DNA from: Bacteroidales bacterium
Lineage (GTDB): Bacteria > Bacteroidota > Bacteroidia > Bacteroidales > UBA932
Reading direction: 5' to 3'
Length of the DNA: 30,775 nt
Assembly: GCA_004552965.1 (NCBI GenBank)
Contig: SFMU01000022.1
Location: forward strand, 1 to 30,775
Shown: one piece after another, positions 23,263 to 30,775 of the stretch
Position numbering within the stretch: position 1 is the first letter of the stretch
Layout: the number at the start of each line of letters is the position of its first letter
Program-made: the position numbers and the translations under genes
The notes under the pieces: generated by a model
Seen by the model: only the letters and a program-made list of their open reading frames with translations
Database searches by the model: none
What the model was told of the DNA's origin: nothing

Positions 23263-25626
23263 ATGGCACAGAACAAGAACACAAAAAAGGAAGAAGGCAT
23301 CAATCTGGTCGACCTCTTCTTCTATCTCCTCAGCTACTGGTACTGGTTTGTCCTCGGAGTCCTCATCTGCGGAGGCTTCGCGGCTTACAGATATGCCACA
23401 TCGACCCTGGTGTACAGGGCTGATGCCACCATCATCATCAAGGACCCTTCCAACACCACCAGCACGGCACGTCTGGACAGCTACAACAACCTCATCAACA
23501 GGACCAGTGTCTCCAACGAGATCCTTCAGTTCAAGTCCAAGAACCTGATGACCAAGGTCGTGGAGCGTCTCGAGGCGAACATCAACTACAAGGTCGATGC
23601 CCGCCTTCGCACCAACGAAGTCTACACCGCATCTCCGGTGAAGGTCATATTCCTGAACAAGCAGGTGCAGGGAGTGCAGAACATCTCCGTCACTCCGATA
23701 GACGAGAACAATGTGATGATCAATCAGGTCAGCACCGTTGCCCTGAACGACACCATCTCCACCGACGTCGGCCAGGTCGTGGTCATCCCGACCAGCCACT
23801 ATGACTCTTCGTGGTACAACAGGGAGGTGAAAGTTTCCAGGGTACCTGCCGCAAGCGCGGCATCCGCCTTCCTCTCACGCCTCATGATCCGTCAGCCTAA
23901 CGACGATGCATCGATACTCTCGTTCTCCCTTCAGGACAACAACAGGGAGAGGGCTAAGGACGTGCTCAACGTCCTCTTCGATGAATACAACAAGCAGGCT
24001 GTCGAAGACAAGAACCAGGTGGCAATCAACACCGCCAGTTTCATCGAAGAGCGTCTGCGCATCATCGAGGCGGAACTTGGACAGGTGGAAGGAGAGCTTG
24101 AGAACTTCAAGGTCACCCACACCCTTATGGATGCCAACGAAACCGCATCACAGTACCTTTCCGAGACAAGGGAGTCCAATGCGGCAATAGCACAGATCGA
24201 GACAAGGATCCGTGTGGCTGAATACATGAGGGATTATCTTGCCGACCCGAACAAGAAGAATGAGCTGATTCCGGCCAACACAGGTCTCGAGGACCTCAGG
24301 ATCGAGGGTCAGATCAACCAGTACAACAACAATAAGATACGCCGCGACAGGCTTCTTGAGAATTCGAGCGAGGAAAGTCCTGTGATCAAGAACATCGACG
24401 CTTCGCTGGAGACTCTCCGTTCAAGCATCGTGCAGGCCGTGGACAATCTCGTCCGAAGCCTCCAGGTGCAGCGCAGCGATGCCCAGGTCCAGGAAACCAA
24501 TTCGCGCGAGAAGTTCTCGAAAATGCCTTCAACAGCCCGGCAGATGCTCAGCATCGAGCGCCAGCAGAACATCAAGGAAACTCTGTACATGTTCCTGCTG
24601 AACCGCCGCGAGGAAAATGCCCTCACCCAGGCGATGGCCGACAATAACGCCAAGATCATCGACTCTGCGGAAGCGCAGTACGGACATATCGCCCCGAGCA
24701 AGGCCAAGACAATCCTCCTGGGTATCCTGATAGGTCTGGCCATTCCGTTCATCATCCTGATAGGCAGGCTGTTCCTTGACACCAGAGTGCGCACGAGGAA
24801 AGAGATCGAAGAGGCTGTTTCCGTTCCGTTCCTCGGTGAGATCCCGCTTGTCAAGCATAGCAGGATGGAACGGGTGAAGGGCAGGAAGTCAAAGACTCCG
24901 GAAAGGATCATCTACTACGACGGCATGTCCAAGTCCATCCTGACAGAGTCTCTGCGTATCCTTACCACCAATATCGAATTCATGAAGGACTCGGCATCCA
25001 AGGGAAATGTCATAACACTGACTTCGTTCAATCCGGGAGCGGGAAAATCCTTTGTGATGAGCAATATTGCAGCCTGCATCGCTGATTCCAACAAGACCGT
25101 CGTCATGGTGGATTGCGACCTCAGGAAGAGGAGCATGTCCAGGTCTTTCGGCCATTCCCACAAAACCAAAGGAGTCTCGAACTATCTGTACGACACCTCC
25201 TTGCAACTGGACTCCATCATATTCAAGGATGTCGCCCCGGGAATCGATCTCATCCCTGCGGGCATGGTGCCGCCTAACCCTGTGGAACTCCTCAAGCGCG
25301 ACCGTTTCGAGCAGATGATCCGGGATCTGCGCGACCGCTATGATTATGTGCTTATCGACAACGTGCCTGTCAATGTGGTGGCCGATGCGCCGATCATTGC
25401 AAGGGTGGCAGACACGACCCTGTTCGTCCTGAGGTCCGGTTCGATCGACAGGAGATTGCTTTCGCTTATCGAGAAAATGTACGATGACAATCAGTTCCGC
25501 AATCTCGGCATAGTCCTCAACGGGTCGGAAGTCCGCACCCGCTATGGACACAATTACGGCTATGGCTACGGCTACGGTTATGGCTACGGCTATGGCTACA
25601 GCTATGAAGACAAGAACGAGGCGTAA
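23263..25626 (+). CDS. Wzc-like polysaccharide co-polymerase / BY-kinase with Gly-Tyr tail
   Basis: A 787-residue inner-membrane chain-length regulator and tyrosine autokinase. TM1 is at about 19-42, a long periplasmic Wzz-like coiled-coil region with GNVR-type segment follows, and TM2 is at about 484-505. The cytoplasmic kinase has Walker A (FNPGAGKS, K595), Walker A' (VVMVDCD, 613-619) and Walker B (YVLIDN, 695-700). The C-terminus is an alternating Gly-Tyr run of about eight repeats (about 764-781) encoded by a TAYGGC hexanucleotide repeat: the tyrosine cluster that is normally phosphorylated, here unusually regular. Works with the Wza-like protein. A dedicated low-molecular-weight tyrosine phosphatase is not seen in the window. 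Confidence 0.95.
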   Translation: MAQNKNTKKEEGINLVDLFFYLLSYWYWFVLGVLICGGFAAYRYATSTLVYRADATIIIKDPSNTTSTARLDSYNNLINRTSVSNEILQFKSKNLMTKVVERLEANINYKVDARLRTNEVYTASPVKVIFLNKQVQGVQNISVTPIDENNVMINQVSTVALNDTISTDVGQVVVIPTSHYDSSWYNREVKVSRVPAASAASAFLSRLMIRQPNDDASILSFSLQDNNRERAKDVLNVLFDEYNKQAVEDKNQVAINTASFIEERLRIIEAELGQVEGELENFKVTHTLMDANETASQYLSETRESNAAIAQIETRIRVAEYMRDYLADPNKKNELIPANTGLEDLRIEGQINQYNNNKIRRDRLLENSSEESPVIKNIDASLETLRSSIVQAVDNLVRSLQVQRSDAQVQETNSREKFSKMPSTARQMLSIERQQNIKETLYMFLLNRREENALTQAMADNNAKIIDSAEAQYGHIAPSKAKTILLGILIGLAIPFIILIGRLFLDTRVRTRKEIEEAVSVPFLGEIPLVKHSRMERVKGRKSKTPERIIYYDGMSKSILTESLRILTTNIEFMKDSASKGNVITLTSFNPGAGKSFVMSNIAACIADSNKTVVMVDCDLRKRSMSRSFGHSHKTKGVSNYLYDTSLQLDSIIFKDVAPGIDLIPAGMVPPNPVELLKRDRFEQMIRDLRDRYDYVLIDNVPVNVVADAPIIARVADTTLFVLRSGSIDRRLLSLIEKMYDDNQFRNLGIVLNGSEVRTRYGHNYGYGYGYGYGYGYGYSYEDKNEA
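25556..25605 (+). repeat. Hexanucleotide repeat encoding the kinase Gly-Tyr tail
   Basis: About eight copies of TAYGGC (TACGGC or TATGGC) run in frame at the 3' end of the kinase gene. Slippage by whole units would add or remove Gly-Tyr pairs without frameshift. Confidence 0.85.
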
Positions 25627-25635
25627 ATCTGAATC

Positions 25636-26178
25636 ATGAACATAGCCATCGATTTCGACGGGACAATAGTCGAGCACAACTATCCTGCCATCGGCAAGGA
25701 GATTCCGTATGCGATTGAGACTCTCAAGAAGCTGCAGGCGGACCGCCACAGACTCATACTGTGGACGGCCCGCGAGGGGCAGCTCCTGACAGACGCAGTC
25801 GAATTCTGCCGTGCGCGAGGACTCGAGTTCTACGCAATCAATTCCGACGTGCCGAGCGACAGCTGGAAGGACAACGCCCCGACCCGCAAGCTAAAGGTTG
25901 ACATGTTCATAGATGACAGGAATCTGGGCGGGCTTCCGGACTGGTCCGTGATTTATGAGATGATCAGCCACAACCTCACCTACGGGGACATCATAAGGAA
26001 CGGGATGTCCGAGCTCTTCGATGTGGAAGAGGAAAAGACCCCGGGCTTCTTCCGACGCATCATCGACCGCTGCCGTTCCTCCCGCGAGAAATACAATCAC
26101 GGCAGCTCCTCCGGCCGCCGTCACCGCAGCTCCTCAGGTCGCCCAAAGCGCAGTTCACGCGGCTCGCATCACTGGTAG
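25636..26178 (+). CDS. Small HAD-like hydrolase with basic Ser/Arg C-terminal tail
   Basis: A 180-residue HAD-superfamily protein of the short, cap-less kind common in Bacteroidota. Motif I is IAIDFDGTI (nucleophile D6, D8), motif II-like LWTARE is at 42-47, K85/K87 precede motif IV-like MFIDDRN (D93, D94). A phosphatase activity is likely; the substrate is not known. From about residue 147 the protein changes into a basic tail with repeated RSS/SSSGR elements rich in Arg, His and Ser, unlike the domain before it. It is the last gene of the operon, nine bases after the kinase gene and before a strong terminator. A role in polysaccharide biosynthesis is suggested only by position. Confidence 0.85.
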   Translation: MNIAIDFDGTIVEHNYPAIGKEIPYAIETLKKLQADRHRLILWTAREGQLLTDAVEFCRARGLEFYAINSDVPSDSWKDNAPTRKLKVDMFIDDRNLGGLPDWSVIYEMISHNLTYGDIIRNGMSELFDVEEEKTPGFFRRIIDRCRSSREKYNHGSSSGRRHRSSSGRPKRSSRGSHHW

Positions 26179-26212
26179 GGAAACGCAGATGAAAGCTTGC
26201 AGAAAAAACCGA

Positions 26213-26247
26213 AAAGAGGCTGAAATCATCTGATTTTCAGCCTCTTT
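26213..26247. terminator. Strong bidirectional terminator between convergent units
   Basis: AAAGAGGCTGAAA (26213-26225) and TTTCAGCCTCTTT (26235-26247) form a 13-bp perfect stem with a nine-base loop. A-rich and T-rich flanks allow function in both directions: it ends the + strand exopolysaccharide operon and can serve the - strand beta-barrel gene, whose stop is at 26299. Confidence 0.9.
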
Positions 26248-26298
26248 AGTGTTATGAAAAAAAAACTTGAATGTTATTGTAAAAAACTTGTTCTGCGA

Positions 26299-27054
26299 CT
26301 AGAAGTAATAGACCAAACCGAGGGATGCGACACTTCTGAGATCGAGAGGGAAGTTGTCGTCGTACTTGGAGTCGGTCGGAACGACGCCATTGAAACGATC
26401 AGTGTAGGCCTCAAGGTTCAGATCGAGGAAAGCGCCGATGTGCTTGCTGATGTAAACCTCCTCGATGATACCGGCCCTGAAACCGAAAGCGCCGCCGAGG
26501 GAAACCTTGTACAGATCGGCAGGAACATATTCAGTGTCTGCAGAGAGTCCTATGCCACAGCCTAAACCGGCATATACCTTCGTCTCGAAAAGATGCTGCT
26601 TCTGCGGAGCGCAAAGGCCGCTTATGTTGAGCACAGCGTCAGCGAAGATGGAAAGGGTGTTGAATGAATATGGGTAGAAGCCGCCGGCAGAAATCTCGTT
26701 GTGATTGCCTGCGCTGGCATTCTTTGCATAACCGGCCTGGAGCCTTGCTGCAAAAGCGTGGCTGAAATCATAACCCACGGTGATGGAACCCTGAGGAGTG
26801 AAGAGGTCCTTCAGTCCATAGCCCAACTTATCCCTGTTTGCCTTGAGTTGTCCTTCAGTGTGAGTGCTCCTCCCATCGTCGTAGTAGGTCCAGGTGTTCT
26901 CATTCTTCGAGAAGAGCATGCCGCCCTGTGCAGAAACGGTGAATCCTTTGAAATCCCTTTCCCGTGCACCAGCCTCACATTCCTTTGCTTCCTGAGCCGG
27001 AACGGAAACTGCACAGAGTCCAATCATGATGACGCTAAGAAATAACTTTTTCAT
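26299..27054 (-). CDS. Outer-membrane beta-barrel protein
   Basis: A 251-residue protein with a signal peptide (about 1-20, ending VPAQ) and a series of amphipathic strands typical of small outer-membrane beta-barrel proteins: alternating patterns such as FTVSAQGGMLFS, GSITVGYDFSHAFAARLQAGYA, VYAGLGCGIGLSADTEY and IGAFLDLNLEAYTDRF. It ends SLGLVYYF, with the terminal aromatic expected for BAM-dependent insertion. No enzymatic motif was recognised. It has its own promoter at 27087-27118 and lies between two polysaccharide gene sets; a link to them is not shown. Confidence 0.85.
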   Translation of the reverse strand: MKKLFLSVIMIGLCAVSVPAQEAKECEAGARERDFKGFTVSAQGGMLFSKNENTWTYYDDGRSTHTEGQLKANRDKLGYGLKDLFTPQGSITVGYDFSHAFAARLQAGYAKNASAGNHNEISAGGFYPYSFNTLSIFADAVLNISGLCAPQKQHLFETKVYAGLGCGIGLSADTEYVPADLYKVSLGGAFGFRAGIIEEVYISKHIGAFLDLNLEAYTDRFNGVVPTDSKYDDNFPLDLRSVASLGLVYYF

Positions 27055-27086
27055 ATTTTAAAGTGTTGTAAAAATGCAATATAAGG

Positions 27087-27118
27087 CAAAAGTACTCTAC
27101 AATTGATAAAAAACCAAA
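27087..27118 (-). promoter_or_regulatory. Promoter of the beta-barrel protein gene
   Basis: On the - strand TTTG (27118-27115), a 20-nt spacer and TACTTTTG (27094-27087) match the Bacteroidota promoter. The -33 box lies just past the stop codon region of the upstream glycosyltransferase gene, so the barrel gene can be transcribed independently. Confidence 0.75.
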
Positions 27119-27126
27119 ACTTTCGT

Positions 27127-28383
27127 TCATTTTTTCAAACAATTGTCATACAATTTCATATAATCCTCGTACCTGTCCTGCTTCCGGAAATTCTTCAGCG
27201 CTCTTTCGCGACATTTGCCGGAAAAGCACTCCTTCCCTCTTTCCTCTATCTTCCTGACACATTCCAGCAGACCCCTGACATCTCCCTGCTCCACAACGAA
27301 CCCCGTGTCCTCGCTGACGGCCTCGATGCTTCCGCCCGTCCTGTAGGTGATGACCGGAGTCCCGCAGGCCATAGCCTCCAGATTGACTGTAGGATAGTTG
27401 TCCTGCCAAGTCGGATTCACAAATGCCACGGCAGCTGAATACAGTGCCGCTAGTTGCTGCACGTTGTCGGTCCTGCCGATCGTGACGATCCCTTCAGGCA
27501 ACCGGCGTTTCTGCTCCTCGGTCATCCTGCCGACCATCACGATCACCTCGTCTTCAGACAGCATCGAGGACAATTCGACAAAGTCATCGAATCCCTTCTC
27601 CTTCATCCAGATGCTGGCCAGACCAAGTATCACTTTCCTGTCCCCTATCCCGTACCTGCTCCTGATTCCGGCAGAATCCTGAGGCGCGAAAGTGTCTGTG
27701 TCGATGCCGTTGTGTATGACCTGGATATTGCATTTCCCCAGGAATGACGCTTTCAACTCATTGCCCATCCATTCCGACACGGGGACAATGGTCAGCTTAT
27801 CCTTGGGAATCGAGTTGAAGGACTCGCTCTTGTCCCTGTAATTGGCAGCAGACCTGTCCCTGAACCAGCTTGCAGGAAACTCCTTTCTCTGGCAACAATC
27901 CTTGCAGCCTGTCTTCCATTTGAAACATTTTGCTGCAGAATAGTGGTAGCAATGCCCCGTGTAAAGCCAGCAATCATGCACGGTCCAGATCACAGGCTTG
28001 CCGCACTCTGCCAGATAGCGGAAAAGTATCTTGTAGTTAAGGAAATAGCCGTGGATGTTGTGTATGTGGATGACATCAGGGTCCAGACGCTTGATTGCCT
28101 TTACAAAGCGCTTGGTAGCAAGTCGCGAACCGAGCCCGTGTCTGTCGAGCAGACGGGTTTCCAGACCGTGCAATGCCACGCTCAGGCGACTGCCGACAGG
28201 CAGAAGCTTCGATCCCTTCAGCGCCGAAGCCGACTCCGGTCCAGGCACACCGTCCCTCCCCCGGCTATAAGCCACCCAGCTCTCCCAGCCGCGGGATGTA
28301 ACCAGCTCTCCAATCTCCTGCATTATCTTCCCGGTGGAAGTGTTCCTGCGGATTACAGGATTGATCTGTAATAACTTAGGCAT
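27127..28383 (-). CDS. GT4-family glycosyltransferase
   Basis: A GT-B glycosyltransferase of about 418 residues. The N-terminal half contains DVIHIHNIHGYFLNYKILFRYL, VIWTVHDCWLYTGHC and a Cys-rich segment (CFKWKTGCKDCC) typical of one Bacteroidota GT4 subgroup. The C-terminal half has LGLASIWMKEKGFDDF and the donor-site motif PTWQDNYPTVNLEAMACGTP. The start at 28383 (MPKLLQINPV) is preferred to 28395 because its ATG overlaps the preceding gene's TAA within ATGCCTAA, a translational-coupling arrangement. Third gene of the - strand cluster. Donor and linkage are unknown. Confidence 0.92.
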   Translation of the reverse strand: MPKLLQINPVIRRNTSTGKIMQEIGELVTSRGWESWVAYSRGRDGVPGPESASALKGSKLLPVGSRLSVALHGLETRLLDRHGLGSRLATKRFVKAIKRLDPDVIHIHNIHGYFLNYKILFRYLAECGKPVIWTVHDCWLYTGHCYHYSAAKCFKWKTGCKDCCQRKEFPASWFRDRSAANYRDKSESFNSIPKDKLTIVPVSEWMGNELKASFLGKCNIQVIHNGIDTDTFAPQDSAGIRSRYGIGDRKVILGLASIWMKEKGFDDFVELSSMLSEDEVIVMVGRMTEEQKRRLPEGIVTIGRTDNVQQLAALYSAAVAFVNPTWQDNYPTVNLEAMACGTPVITYRTGGSIEAVSEDTGFVVEQGDVRGLLECVRKIEERGKECFSGKCRERALKNFRKQDRYEDYMKLYDNCLKK

Positions 28384-29509
28384 CCTTATACACACTTAAC
28401 CATTTTTCCATGACCGAATCGGGCGAGAAACGCCGTACAACCTCGCGCGCCGCCTGTCCCATCCGTTTGCGCATCTGTTCATCCCCGATCACCAGCAACA
28501 TCTTCCCGGCAAGGTCCGCAACATCCCCGTCCCGGGCAATAAATCCGTCCACGCCATAGCGTATTATGTCCCTCGGACCACATTTGTAGTCGAACGACAC
28601 GGCAGGCAGACCGCAGGCCATACCCTCGATCAGAACCATAGGGAAGCCCTCGTAATGGGAACTCATGACAAGCAAGGAGCTCGCTGCATATTCGCTGACG
28701 ATGTCTGCCGTCGGGGCATTGATGGCGCAGCACCCCTCAAGCCCGCAGTCCGCTATCTGCTGCTGCAGACGCTCCTTCCATTCACCCTGTCCGAATATGT
28801 CGAGTCGCCACTCCGGAGCCTTTCCGTGCACTATCCGCCAGGCTTCGATCAGACGGTCGAAACTCTTCTGGTAGTCCAGACGCCCGACGGCGATCACCCT
28901 TTTCGCGGTCACTTCCGAACACGGAGCATCCTTCAGCACTGCCGAATTGGGAATCACCCTCATGGTCTGTATCTCGCCCCACATCCGGGCATCCTCCTCT
29001 GTCAGAACCACAAAGCGGTCGAAACGTCTGACCAGCCGCTCGTCCGTGCGAGACCTCCACCGGTCTGCCAGACCCATCAGGCCGCTGCGGTTGTACTGCA
29101 GGTGGAAAAGCTTGCTCTGGTGCAGCTCCAGCACCTTCCTGCTCCCGTCCTTCAGATCCGGGACAAAAGAGCATTCCCCGGGATAGAAACAGTCGGTCAC
29201 ATCCGGCCTGAGTTCCGTCAGAAGAGCCTCCATGGCCTTACGGTGCGCCCGCCGCCTGCGCAGGAAGCCGAGGGTCTTGAGGATGAAATTCTTCCCGTTG
29301 TCATCCGAATAGTTGACTCCGAAATCAACGAATTCCACTCCATCCGGGAAAGGATAGAATGTCGGCCTGCCTTTCTGGTCTGTCGTAGCCACGACAATCC
29401 TGAAAGGCCCCTTCTCCGGATGCTCAAGCAGCCAGCGAACCTTGTTCAGAAGAACCCTTTCCATCCCGCCGGGATTGTAGAGGGAGTGTATGCAAAAGAG
29501 GAGGGTCAT
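28376..29509 (-). CDS. GT4-family glycosyltransferase
   Basis: A 377-residue GT-B glycosyltransferase. HSLYNPGGMERVLLNKVRWL near the N-terminus is the usual acceptor-side glycine motif. The donor side shows VIAVGRLDYQKSFDRLIEAW and the EX7E motif in SSHYEGFPMVLIEGMACGLP. Length is normal. It overlaps the polymerase gene by four bases (ATGA) and the next glycosyltransferase by eight, so all three - strand genes are almost certainly co-translated. It most likely acts on the same repeat unit as its neighbours. Sugar specificity is not inferable. Confidence 0.93.
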   Translation of the reverse strand: MTLLFCIHSLYNPGGMERVLLNKVRWLLEHPEKGPFRIVVATTDQKGRPTFYPFPDGVEFVDFGVNYSDDNGKNFILKTLGFLRRRRAHRKAMEALLTELRPDVTDCFYPGECSFVPDLKDGSRKVLELHQSKLFHLQYNRSGLMGLADRWRSRTDERLVRRFDRFVVLTEEDARMWGEIQTMRVIPNSAVLKDAPCSEVTAKRVIAVGRLDYQKSFDRLIEAWRIVHGKAPEWRLDIFGQGEWKERLQQQIADCGLEGCCAINAPTADIVSEYAASSLLVMSSHYEGFPMVLIEGMACGLPAVSFDYKCGPRDIIRYGVDGFIARDGDVADLAGKMLLVIGDEQMRKRMGQAAREVVRRFSPDSVMEKWLSVYKDA

Positions 29510-30771
29510 AGTAACGATTCTTCAGTTTCACCTTTGCCGGGTTCCCTCAGACAAAGGAATATAGCCATCACGACGAATATGTCCGTAGAGACCTTCATCC
29601 AGACAATGAAATTGATAAGAAGTATGCAGAAGAACATCCAGCTGTATGCCGGAAAGCGCTTCATGAGTTCGTTCGCACAAGCCACCATATAGACACAGAA
29701 CAGGAGCAGTCCGATGAGGCCGAAATAGAAAATGAAACGGAGATAGCCTATGTCGGTTGCCATATAATAACCACCGAAGTTCGGCCCGATGTAATTCATA
29801 TCCCGATTGAATGGATTCTCAAGGTAACCGTCGCCAATGATCCAAGTGTGAAGATTGTCGGGGAATACAATCATATTCTTCAATATGTTGTTTGAATTTG
29901 TCTCCCATCTGCCTGTTTCGGCAAGAGAAAAGAAGCCTTCGAATCCAAAACGGAAATTGTCCTTGAAAACAGGTGACTCTGAATATAGAACCGAACAAAC
30001 AATGACAGCAACAATGCCGACAGCTATCCATCGTTGAAGAATAAAGAATCGATTCCCATCCGCTTGACGGTCAGCAACAGCTCCAATCAGCCAAACCAGC
30101 ATAGCTAATCCAACACCCACAATAGTTGTCCTTGCAATGATGTTGCCGATTACAGAAATCGCAAAGAAGGAAAGCAGATATAGCCAGATCCATTGTTTTT
30201 TCTCCGTATGGACAATCTTCATACTCAAGAATGCTAAGATTACCAAAACACAGGAAAACCTCGTTCCGGCGACATCGAGGCTACAGCCTATTCCGTAGAG
30301 ACGGTTGGCTTTTTCCAAGGCATCGTTTTCAACAAAACCCTGTCCCAGAACCAGTTGATTGACCAATTCCTTAAACCACGGAAAACTGTCGATTATCATC
30401 GCAAGTCCGCACTGCATCACACAAACAGCAATGAGATAGTTTCCGACAATCTCAACAGTTGCTTCTCCGTGAAGCCATTTGATTGCCGAAACAACGACAT
30501 ACGCTCCTCCCATCCATACCCACATCGAAACAATGTAGGAAGCATAGGTGTAATCATTTGTATGATTGATCACAGCCGAAGCAAAGGCGGCCAGGGACAC
30601 TAGGGCTGCAAGAAAAGACAAGAAAAAAAACGGACGGCTCAGAGATGCCGTGCGTCCCTTTGCCAGATCAAGTGCAAACAGAACCAGTCCGACTGCTGCC
30701 AATGCCATTTTGGTATTGACCCCCGGTAAGAAAGTGAACTCGAAGGGAAAAAAGAACATACTGGTCAGCAC
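29506..30771 (-). CDS. Wzy/O-antigen polymerase-like membrane protein, 5' end near window edge
   Basis: A 421-residue hydrophobic protein with roughly ten to twelve membrane segments and a large loop before the C-terminal helices (LHTWIIGDGYLENPFNRDMNYIGPNFGGYYMATDIGYLRFIFYFGLIGLLLF), the layout of O-antigen polymerases/ligases (Wzy_C-like). It would join repeat units in the periplasm. The first possible start in the window is a GTG at 30771, with an ATG at 30759; the frame is open to the window edge, so the true start may be outside. The ATGA overlap with the next gene shows an operon. This cluster supplies the polymerase that the facing + strand operon lacks. Confidence 0.85.
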   Translation of the reverse strand: MLTSMFFFPFEFTFLPGVNTKMALAAVGLVLFALDLAKGRTASLSRPFFFLSFLAALVSLAAFASAVINHTNDYTYASYIVSMWVWMGGAYVVVSAIKWLHGEATVEIVGNYLIAVCVMQCGLAMIIDSFPWFKELVNQLVLGQGFVENDALEKANRLYGIGCSLDVAGTRFSCVLVILAFLSMKIVHTEKKQWIWLYLLSFFAISVIGNIIARTTIVGVGLAMLVWLIGAVADRQADGNRFFILQRWIAVGIVAVIVCSVLYSESPVFKDNFRFGFEGFFSLAETGRWETNSNNILKNMIVFPDNLHTWIIGDGYLENPFNRDMNYIGPNFGGYYMATDIGYLRFIFYFGLIGLLLFCVYMVACANELMKRFPAYSWMFFCILLINFIVWMKVSTDIFVVMAIFLCLREPGKGETEESLL

Positions 30772-30775
30772 GACC

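Noticed and set aside
25556..25605. Low-complexity tail as a frameshift or assembly artefact
   Set aside because: Codons alternate TAC/TAT and GGC in frame, the stop follows normally, and tyrosine-rich tails are expected for BY-kinases.

Overview
The window is chromosomal DNA from a moderately GC-rich member of the Bacteroidota, most likely Bacteroidales. Evidence: an adjacent SusC/SusD pair, BACON-domain lipoproteins, MetallophosN/C-type phosphoesterase architecture, and repeated promoters of the Bacteroidota type (TTG or TTTG, about 19-20 nt, then TAnnTTTG). I found no rRNA, tRNA, IS element, phage gene or CRISPR array. The genus cannot be fixed from the sequence.

Layout. (1) 1-675: gene-free repeat island with inverted repeats and a polypurine tract. 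(2) 706-2699, + strand: a nicotinamidase-like hydrolase with a lipoprotein-type N-terminus, a short repeat-rich gap, and a stand-alone PfoR/EIIC-like membrane protein. (3) 13706-2781, - strand: SusC, SusD, a large surface lipoprotein (BACON and OB-fold-like domains, duplicated C-terminal module), a strong terminator, then a separately promoted calcineurin-like phosphoesterase lipoprotein. A secreted PHP-family phosphoesterase is divergent from SusC. No glycoside hydrolase or polysaccharide lyase is visible, so this SusCD locus looks built for a phosphate-containing substrate. (4) 15207-15917, + strand: a YhhQ/VUT-family (queuosine-precursor) transporter behind a hairpin leader. (5) 18616-15945, - strand: an FMN riboswitch and the TonB-dependent receptor it precedes, a candidate flavin uptake system. 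(6) 18617-19748: about 1.1 kb holding three stacked tandem-repeat families (15, 51 and 72/105 bp). The last also occurs, inverted, at the left end of the window. (7) 19826-26178, + strand: exopolysaccharide/capsule operon with a GT4 glycosyltransferase, an NTP_transf_5-like protein, a Wza-like export lipoprotein, a Wzc-like tyrosine kinase and a small HAD-like hydrolase, ended by a strong bidirectional terminator. (8) 30771-26299, - strand: a Wzy-like polymerase (probably cut by the window edge) and two GT4 glycosyltransferases with overlapping ends, then a separately promoted outer-membrane beta-barrel protein.

How the parts work together. The two facing polysaccharide clusters supply chain synthesis, polymerisation, length control and export. 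The SusCD operon and the two phosphoesterases form a surface capture and dephosphorylation system. The FMN-controlled receptor and YhhQ are micronutrient importers. A recurring theme is short tandem repeats that lengthen or interrupt proteins at their ends and linkers: the nicotinamidase linker, the receptor N-terminus, the GT4 tail, the NTP_transf_5 insert, the kinase Gly-Tyr tail and the HAD tail. All domain assignments are from reading the sequence, with no database search.
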